Below, piece after piece: positions 14,180 to 20,178 of a DNA stretch of 20,178 nucleotides. The DNA lies in the NCBI GenBank assembly GCA_001579985.1, contig LRSR01013127.1, positions 1 through 20,178 of the forward strand, written 5' to 3'. The notes under the pieces were generated by a model that made no database searches, had not been told where the DNA came from, and saw only the letters and a program-made list of their open reading frames with translations. Both the position numbers and the translations under genes were made by a program. Source of the DNA: Hypsibius dujardini. Taxonomy: Eukaryota; Tardigrada; Eutardigrada; Parachela; Hypsibiidae. The stretch's first letter is position 1. Each line of letters opens with the position of its first letter.

Positions 14180-15754
14180 GCTTGCATATTTGTCTGCCTG
14201 CCTGTCTCTCAATTAGCTTGTATAGTTTCAAACAGCAAATCAAATGGCCTATCTCACCTCTCTGGCCAGCTCGGTCGAAGTGAATAAGTTGTCAAAGTCG
14301 AATAAGTAAACGCCCGGCAGCTGGTCCTGAATCTTCTCAATCAGCTTGGGCCGGAGACGCGGGCTCCAAGTTTGCGGGTAGAAGTCCACTCGGTACTCGT
14401 ATACCATCGCCTTGGGATCCGCGTCGAAATGAACCACGTTTCCCAGAAGGTTGATTCTGCGGGGAAGTAAACAAAACACGAACTACAAATCCCTTTCCGG
14501 AATCGGTACCCGGAAAGGCTAAAAGCGATGGAAGATTCAACAAACTTAGAACCGACTGTCCCCTTGGGCTTGGTGATAATCTTCATTTCCGCCAGGCGAC
14601 GCTGTCTTTCCATCTCAACGCCAGCTTCGCCTTGCGGAATGTCCGTTGGACGGGGATCCTTCTCCGGGACAGGGGCAGCAGCGCCGTCAGCAGGAACGGT
14701 CGCAGTTGCCGTGACGGCGGCCGGCTGCTGGGAAGCGAGTGACAAGTTCTTGAACTGCTCCTCGATGGCCTTCGGTGGTACGTGCATGGAAAGCGGGACT
14801 GTCACTGGCGGAGGGACGGATGAAGTCTAGAAAATTAGAAATATAGCTTGTACACGTTATATATTTCACCGACCGACAGTACTCAAATCGTCGCTGTCTA
14901 TTTCAACAACCAATCAGTCGATCATTTGAAGACAAGTACGAGGGGAGGCTCCTGGAATGGGCCACCACGGAATCAGACCTTTTCGACAGGTTTTGGCTAC
15001 CAGCAAGGTCCTAAACGACAGAATAATCAATAATCTCATCAAAAACGCAATAATTGGACGGTCGGAAAAAGCTCCCTATAGAGGGCGCTGGCTATGCAGT
15101 AACACATCTGTTTTTGATTAACTTGAGACAGAGCGCCCCCTTCCACCCGGTGGCCCATTCCAGGGTACGGAAAGTAAAGCGGCCCATTCCAGAACCATTC
15201 TCTCATACTGAATTTCATCAAGATCATTCAACCAACACATCGCGGCATTGGAAATAACGAAACGTCAACAGGCAAACTCAGCTTAATCAATCAATCAATC
15301 AACCAATCGCTGAGACGAGTCACAAGTCAGTATCACGATTCAATGACTCGCAAATTTCGAAAAAAGTCTATACCTGAACGACAACGGGCGATTCAGCGAT
15401 GGCAGCATCGCCCGCGGCTGGAATTTGGCGAACACCTCGGCCTCGTCCGGCGCCGCGGCCAACTCCCGCCACCGCCACCGCCACCGAGGGAATAACAGGC
15501 TCAACAACAGATGACTCCTGACGCGACAGCACGGCCGGTGACGGCAACGGCGGCAGATTACTCATACTGATTCCGCGTCCGCGACCTGTTCCCACACGGG
15601 GCACAGCGCTGCTCTCCACCGTCGGGCTGGGTAGGGGCGGAGGAGCCACTACAACGGCGTGGACCTCGGGGATGGCTGGAGACGTCGCTCCCAAGGGCGT
15701 CTCAGTGCGCGGCACTCCGCGGCCGACGCCACGTCCGATTCCTCTTCCCGTCAT
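9781..15754 (-). CDS. piwi: Piwi-clade Argonaute, complete, 21 exons, 1009 aa, catalytic DEDH intact
   Basis: Exons: 15754-15374, 14826-14546, 14456-14258, 14090-13969, 13880-13730, 13648-13596, 13260-13188, 13119-12891, 12509-12463, 12324-12213, 12109-12005, 11923-11691, 11516-11289, 11219-11098, 11023-10939, 10837-10583, 10510-10462, 10352-10297, 10224-10138, 10047-9976, 9870-9781. Phases are consistent; intron 10 is GC-AG. Residues 1-127 carry GRG/RG clusters (MTGRGIGRGVGRG; GRGRG; GRGAGRGRG), typical sites of arginine dimethylation read by Tudor proteins. PAZ lies at about 378-490; ELCQLTGIQDDLRANFNAMK follows. The MID pocket has Y678, K682, Q694 and K721 with QMNCKLGG. The PIWI domain slicer residues are D751 (GIDSYHD), E789 (KAEL), D821 (FRDG) and H983 (AHKLA). 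It ends ...RLFFL-stop as Piwi proteins do. The expected role is piRNA-guided silencing of transposons in germline or stem cells. The N-terminus is longer than in PIWIL1. AHKLA and the TRW, RDG and NCKLGG blocks favour Piwi over the Ago clade. Confidence 0.96.
10372..10457. repeat. 49 bp tandem duplication in piwi intron 17
   Basis: Two copies of a unit beginning GATCAATGAATCAACCGATA, at 10372 and 10421, lie in the intron between the exons ending at 10462 and 10352. It looks like a recent duplication. Confidence 0.85.
11606..11672. repeat. (CTGT)n microsatellite in piwi intron 12
   Basis: About 15 near-perfect TGTC units on the plus strand, ending 19 bp from the exon 12 donor at 11690. In the piwi transcript it reads as CAGA/GACA repeats. 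Confidence 0.95.
12562..12785. repeat. (CTGT/CTGC)n compound microsatellite in piwi intron 8
   Basis: Over 200 bp of CTGT with CTGC and CTAC variants on the plus strand, within the intron between 12891 and 12509. Long Cys/Leu/Pro-rich open frames here are repeat translations. Confidence 0.95.
13328..13503. repeat. (CTGT)n microsatellite with duplicated insert in piwi intron 6
   Basis: CTGT arrays interrupted twice by the same non-repeat segment (GACTATCTGCGTGAACGCATG and a variant with ACACATG), near 13397 and 13470. This shows that a unit of about 73 bp holding both array and insert was duplicated. Confidence 0.9.
14118..14205. repeat. (CTGT/CTAT)n microsatellite in piwi intron 3
   Basis: Short CTAT then CTGT array on the plus strand, between the exon ending at 14258 and the exon starting at 14090. 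Confidence 0.9.
14951..15164. mobile_element. Possible small inverted-repeat element in piwi intron 1
   Basis: A 16 bp perfect inverted repeat (CCTGGAATGGGCCACC at 14951 and its complement at 15149-15164) brackets about 180 bp. Inside it is a weaker GAGGGCGCT/AGCGCCCCC pair. A third copy of GGCCCATTCCAG at about 15181 lies outside. GAGGGCGC motifs also occur in the 8300 element and near 16376. Confidence 0.45.
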
Positions 15755-15767
15755 TTTGCCAAGCCCT
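15755..15767 (-). promoter_or_regulatory. Splice acceptor just upstream of the piwi ATG
   Basis: The minus strand reads CACTTTTCAG|GGCTTGGCAAAATG: a pyrimidine tract and AG ending at 15766, then an 11 nt leader before the start codon. This implies a 5' UTR intron or a spliced-leader trans-splice site; the matching donor is not obvious. Confidence 0.55.
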
Positions 15768-16657
15768 GAAAAGTGTCCAGGCGTCGTGGCAGATCAAGAG
15801 CGCGCATGGCAGAGCGCGCATGGAAGATCAAGAGCGCGAATGATTTTCAGTTCAAATAAGAAGCACCAGCAAGACACCTCATTTTTTTAAACGGGCACCT
15901 ACTTTGATCATGCACAACTTCTCAGAACCCAGTGACAGCGGTGGAAAACAGGCGTTTTAACGAACCTGAAAACAATAACACAGAATAACGCCAAGAGTGA
16001 AGGCGGAGAAGGGGATTTCGGGCAGACCGGATCAGGAAAATTTGCAGATCGCGATAAAAACTCTTCCCTCAACACAGGTCAAAACATACGATTTCCCCCC
16101 GGAAAAAATATAATCAGATGTGAAAATGTGGGATGTCAAGGAAGCGAAATTTTTCAACGAGCAGCGTGATGAAATCATGCGGTTCAACTGCCTGGTACAG
16201 TTAAGAGTCTGGATCCGGATCCGGACCCTGGGAAAAGTCGCCATCATGGAAGAGAGAAAAACGAAAGCCGCCGGTCGGCTTTAAAGCCCGTGGGTCTTTG
16301 GGCTGCTTCAAATTCAACGGCGAAAACGTTAGGCGGCCAACTCAGACAGAACCGGGTATCAGATGACATGGCCAATAGAGGGCGCTCAGCACATCCGGTC
16401 CCGTTCATGCCACAAAGGAGAAAGATTCAAAGAACGTTTCGCTTTGCAAACTGGATCTGCTCGGATCTCCTCGGTCAAGTTTGGTCTGCTCAGTCAAGTT
16501 CTAATTCATAATAAAGCATTTGTGCATGGATAGATGGCCGTAAGAAGACTTGGATGATTCGAGGGATGAAATTTCGGGTCGCATTACCAGATACACACTG
16601 AACATGAAGAATGTTCATACACATTGACAGAATGCTTGACTGACCGAGTCGCATCAC
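15768..16657. other. piwi upstream region between MRPL23 poly(A) signal and piwi start
   Basis: About 0.9 kb without a supported gene. It must contain the piwi promoter and any 5' UTR intron. A short direct repeat (AGATCAAGAGCGCG at 15791 and 15825) and an AGAGGGCGCT motif near 16376 are present. Short open frames on both strands lack domain features. I identified no TATA box with confidence. Confidence 0.5.
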
Positions 16658-16663
16658 TTTATT
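16658..16663 (-). terminator. MRPL23 polyadenylation signal AATAAA
   Basis: Minus-strand AATAAA lies 44 bases downstream of the MRPL23 stop codon (16707-16709), in the sequence GGCCAAATAAAGTGATG. This is an ordinary spacing for a short 3' UTR. Confidence 0.75.
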
Positions 16664-16706
16664 TGGCCAGTGCATGGCAGCAATGTTTAGAGCGAGTTAA
16701 AAGGCT

Positions 16707-19507
16707 TCATTCGATTAGCCAAGCATTCTGTACGTCGCTCTTCGCTCCCTCACTGCGGGGTCCTTGATCACTGAACGCGGTTAAAGAGTCAATTTCAACA
16801 TTCTCCTCAGTTGTACAAGCCTCTAAAATGAAGTAATCAAAACAGGTGCAATATATTACAAAAGCAGCAAACCAAACAGACGAAGATTCTCAGGCCGAAA
16901 ACCATGTCGGCGCCCCTGAAAATGACAACATTTGTCGATGTAGAAATACCGGTGACCGAATTAGCTGCTTTATTGGCGAACTACACACGTGGCAAAAACC
17001 TTGCGCTGACCGAATCAAGCACTTCAACTCGGGAGCTGTGCACATCAACACCGCAACGAGTGTAATGGCATAACTCGGTTAGTGCAAGGTTTTTGCCACG
17101 TGTGCACATCACCACAGCAACGAGTGTAATGGCTTAACTCGGTTAGTGCACGGTTTTTGCCACGTGCACATCAACACCGCAACGAGTGTAATGGCTTAAC
17201 TCGGTTAGCGCAAGGTTTTTGCCACGTGTGCACATCACCGCAAAAGAATGCGCACGACTCACCGGCACGGTCCCAATGCCTCTGGCGTTGAACCTTCGCT
17301 TGTTCCATCATATCGTTGAACTGCGTTTCCTCTCGCTTCTTTTCTTGCTGCGCAATTGCAGGGAACAAGTTCGGGAAGGAGAACTTTGCGTTCTTCTCCT
17401 GCAATTGAAACGTCAAGCCGTGCCGTTGAACCAGATTTGCAAGCAATCGAAGTTAATCAACATGTTCGAGCGATTTGAGAATGAAATGTACAACACATTC
17501 AACACAAACCAGGGTAACAAAGGCGACCCGTTTGTAGGGCTCCCTCAGTTCATGCCCGAGGGGATGCCTAAAATACTGTCCTGCAAAGACCACAAAAAAT
17601 CGTGCGTGAATTCAAGAAATCGGGAATACCGGTATGAAAATCTCGAAAAGTGTTGATTGACGAAGAAATGAATCAAAACCAATCAACCAATCAACCATTC
17701 AACGGCACATACTAAAACTTTACTGTACTCGTGTACTGTACTCGTGTACTGTACTCGTGTACTGTACTCGTATACTGTACTCGTATACTGTACTGGTGTA
17801 CTGTACTCGTGTACTGTACTGGTGTACTGTACTGGTGTACTGTACTGGTGTACTGTACTGGGTGTACTGTACTGGTGTACTGTACTGGTGTACTGTACTG
17901 TGTACTGTACTGGGTGTACTGTACTGGTGTACTGTACTGGGTGTACTGTACTGGGTGTACTGTACTGGTGTACTGTACTGTCTACGTCTGTTGTCGTGCG
18001 TTTTAAAAAACAAGCTAAGTGATTTTGCTTCGACAAAACAATAGGAATCGGAGGACTGAATTAGATTGAAGGATACTCAAGACATTTGAACTTGGTACTA
18101 AAAAACATGATATTCGTAGTTTGACGGCAACGCCTGAACTACAGATGAATGTCAATCTACTAGTATTGATTCTATAATTACTTATAATTAATAATAATTA
18201 ATTTACTTATAATTAATTACTTAGGTTGTTTTTTTTAAACGCAGTTACAAAAAATTACACTACAAAACAGTCCAGTACATGACACGACTGATTACAGTAC
18301 AGCACACCAGTACAGCACACCAGTACAGTACACCAGTACAGCACATAAGAACAGTACACCAGTACAGTACACGAGTACAGCACATGAGTACAGCACATGA
18401 GTACAGCACATGAGTACAGTACACCAGTACAGTACACCAGTACAGCACACCAGTACAGCACACCAGTACAGTACACCAGTACAGTACACCAGTACAGTAC
18501 ACCAGTACAGCACATGAGTACAGCACATGAGTACAGTAGAGGAGTACAGTACATGTTCTAGTACGTGCTCCATTCAACTACTCCATCGGAAGAATCGATC
18601 AACATACTTGAATCACGCCATCAATCAGTGTTGTTTAAATAATGTGTGAACATTTTAAGATTTTAAATATCGATTTCTACTTTCACCCCTTTAGATAAAA
18701 TAAAAATATATTCCATGTTTACAATTAAATGCCGTATTTTGAGCCATTGAAATTATCTTTTAAATATTATGACCATCAATCCAATCCAGAAACTCATACA
18801 TAGAGACATCAACATTAGGAAAATATTTCAATTTGCAGATGTGTGGCCCCGTGAGCTAGTAACCTGTCATTCAGAGTCTGTCTTGGAACAGGAAGGAAAT
18901 CAAGCTAACAATAAATGCCAGAAATTCAATAACCATTTCCATCTGATTCCTCAATCAATCAATCACCCATGTATGCAAACGGACGTCCACCTCATCAATC
19001 AATCAACCACCCATGTATGCAGACGGACGTCCACCTCATCAATCAATCAACTACCCACTTATGCAGACGGACGTCCACCTCATCAATCAATCAAGCAAGC
19101 GAATGCGCAAGATACGCACCTTGTTTCACAACCGTGCGGACGTCTACAACCGGAACGTCGTAAATTTTAGTCAAGTAGTTTTTTACATCCGTATCTGACA
19201 TCCTGTGGAAAGCAAAAATACACAGTGATTCGCAGATGTCCACGGAGGCTGCAGAACGCGAGCGTTGACAGATTCCTCACCTGATGTCGACTTCAAACTG
19301 CACGATATGCGGCGGAAGCGTTCGCTCCGGCTTCACGAGCTTCATGTAAAAGTCCGGGAGAAATATCCGAAGCTGTGGATTTCCCGGCCGCCATAATGGG
19401 TATCTGGAATAGGCGTAAGAAAGGAAAACATTGGACTGGATTTTACGAATGCCGCATAAAGCAATTTGGAATTTTATCACGAAGCAGATTTACGTTTTGG
19501 TTGCCAT
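16707..19507 (-). CDS. MRPL23: Mitochondrial large-subunit ribosomal protein uL23m, complete, 6 exons, 180 aa
   Basis: Exons: 19507-19494, 19403-19281, 19202-19120, 17580-17510, 17398-17263, 16822-16707. Phases agree throughout, ending in TGA. The product starts MATKTYPLWRPGNPQLRIFL and continues DFYMKLVKP, VKNYLTKIYDVPVVDVRTVV, REPYKRVAFVTL and KFSFPNLFP, the conserved order of MRPL23. It ends in a charged helix-like stretch rich in Gln/Glu/Lys. The protein lines the exit-tunnel region of the mitoribosome large subunit in the matrix. Exon 1 is only 14 nt, coding MATK plus two bases; its protein start matches the short starts of human and fly homologues. The segment between exons 3 and 4 (GQYFRHPLG) is shorter than the loop in insects. 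Intron 3 (17581-19119, 1.5 kb) holds large inverted minisatellite arrays. Exon 4 uses the weak donor CTG|GTTTGT. Confidence 0.92.
16984..17230. mobile_element. Inverted-repeat element with about 63 bp internal tandem repeats in MRPL23 intron 5
   Basis: The left end (CACACGTGGCAAAAACCTTG, 16984) is the reverse complement of the right end (CAAGGTTTTTGCCACGTGTG, to 17230). Inside, three copies of a 62-64 bp unit carry CAACGAGTGTAATGGC at 17054, 17118 and 17180. Each copy ends with its own right-end-like GGTTTTTGCCACGTG, so the right terminus is effectively tandemly repeated. The right end lies about 30 bp from the exon 5 donor. Confidence 0.8.
17721..17982. repeat. 13 bp minisatellite array, left arm of a large inverted pair
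   Basis: About 20 copies of a 13 bp unit (TGTACTGTACTGG and the variant with CTCG), some 1 bp longer, in MRPL23 intron 3. The unit is rich in short palindromes. It is the reverse complement of the array at 18293-18553. Open frames of Tyr-Cys-Thr-Val-Leu type are translations of this repeat. Confidence 0.95.
18293..18553. repeat. 13 bp minisatellite array, right arm of the inverted pair
   Basis: About 20 units of CCAGTACAGTACA with variants (AGCACACC, AGCACATGAG) form the reverse complement of the left array. About 310 bp of AT-rich sequence separates the two arms. Both lie in MRPL23 intron 3. Confidence 0.95.
18951..19095. repeat. 44 bp tandem repeat, 3 copies, in MRPL23 intron 3
   Basis: Units share CGGACGTCCACCTCATCAAT followed by AATC runs; the GGACGTCC palindrome is at 18981, 19025 and 19069. 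The last unit ends about 25 bp from exon 3. Confidence 0.9.
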
Positions 19508-19654
19508 TTGGCTGGAGCTGAAGCCTGAAACTTCTCACGCGTGATAAGGAAGATACAGAAAAGGTATCTGTGACTTGCAAAACCGGAATCTTGTTGAAAA
19601 AATCACTCAGGAATGATAGGAAAAGGGACTTCGGAAAGAAAAAAATGTATTACT

Positions 19655-19860
19655 TGTACTGCGGCTGAACATTTGATTCTCCGCAACCGAACATTTGATT
19701 CTCTGCGACCGAACATTTGATTCCCCGAGAACCGCGGCTGAACATTTGTTCTCTGCGACCGAGCCGAACATCTTGTTCTCTGTGGTGGAACAGTTTGTTC
19801 TCTTTGGCTGAACATTTTATTCTCCGCGGTTGAAAATTTTATTCTCCACAAGAAGAAAAT
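19655..19860. repeat. Degenerate tandem repeat of GAACATTTGATTCTCYGCGRC type
   Basis: Eight or so irregular copies, about 20-28 bp apart, of a unit centred on GAACATTT(G)ATTCTC with CGCGRCC/GGCT spacers. Copies in the opposite orientation (GAATAAAATGTTCTCGCCGA) occur at about 19938-19969, making the block partly inverted. It lies upstream of MRPL23. Confidence 0.8.
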
Positions 19861-20178
19861 TAATTTCTTGGCTTACCGAGGTGACTCCTCGCCGCGAATA
19901 AAATGGAGGTTGTCGCTTAGCGGCGGCTTACTTGTTAGAATAAAATGTTCTCGCCGAGAATAAATGTTCCAGCGCAGTTCTCATGCATTTCCGAGTTGTT
20001 CGCCTCGTGTTCGTCACTTTATCCCCTTGTTCCCTGATCTGATCAGATTGCGTCAGATTCCTTGGTTGCTTGCTTGCGCCGGTTTTCTTTTCCACATTCG
20101 ACATCCCTTCTCTTTTGAGTGTTCTGTAATTAAAGGATTTCGATTCCTAAGTCACCAGAGAGTGCTCTGTATTATTTT
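19861..20178. other. Upstream of MRPL23; possible edge of a retroelement LTR
   Basis: No gene is supported. Near the right edge the sequence TTCTGTAATTAAAGGATTTCG resembles the poly(A)-signal/R region of an LTR, but there is no second LTR, primer site or coding region in view. The evidence is weak. Confidence 0.25.

Noticed and set aside
16032-16247. 71-residue minus-strand frame upstream of piwi
   Set aside because: No recognisable motif and no supporting splice context; likely 5' non-coding sequence.
17683-18577. Multiple overlapping frames with YCTGVLYW-type repeats on both strands
   Set aside because: The unit is 13 bp, so all frames stay open; there is no start context, no domain, and the region is the inverted minisatellite in an MRPL23 intron.
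19932-19984. Alternative MRPL23 first exon with an in-phase donor
   Set aside because: It lies in the degenerate inverted repeat block. The 14 nt exon at 19494-19507 also has the right phase and gives a start (MATK-YPLWRPGNPQ) that matches known MRPL23 proteins much better.

Overview
The window is nuclear DNA from an intron-rich invertebrate animal. It holds four conserved protein genes, each broken into many short GT-AG exons that I joined by splice signals, reading phase and family similarity. The presence of a complete Piwi, a metazoan-type DDX5/17 helicase, RBM28 and the mitochondrial ribosomal protein uL23m excludes bacteria, fungi and plants. The standard genetic code fits. I cannot fix the phylum from sequence alone; a spiralian such as a free-living flatworm is a guess, not a result.

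Layout. (1) 27-3167, minus strand: an RBM28/Nop4-type nucleolar RRM protein, 13 exons, cut off by the left edge, with an RGG tract where the first RRM normally lies. (2) 3168-3761: a head-to-head intergenic region of about 0.6 kb with a (CA)n tract, probably a shared promoter. (3) 3762-7854, plus strand: a complete DDX5/DDX17-type DEAD-box RNA helicase, 10 exons, 556 aa, with all core motifs. (4) 7855-9780: the convergent gap between the helicase and piwi, holding a cluster of four inverted-repeat (MITE-like) elements. (5) 9781-15754, minus strand: a complete Piwi-clade Argonaute, 21 exons, 1009 aa, with an RG-rich N-terminus, PAZ, MID and PIWI domains and an intact D-E-D-H catalytic set (D751, E789, D821, H983). 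(6) 16707-19507, minus strand: MRPL23 (uL23m), 6 exons, 180 aa, lying upstream of piwi on the same strand. (7) 19508-20178: repeat-rich DNA, possibly part of a retroelement.

The genes are not an operon. Three of the four (RBM28, the helicase, Piwi) act on RNA; MRPL23 is a housekeeping mitoribosome gene. The most unusual content is non-coding. There are repeated small inverted-repeat elements, some with internal minisatellites. Two roughly 260 bp arrays of a 13 bp unit face each other in one MRPL23 intron. CTGT/GACA tetranucleotide arrays recur in introns of piwi and, in the opposite transcriptional sense, in RBM28.

All exon models come from reading splice consensus by eye and checking that phases add up; no transcript evidence was available.
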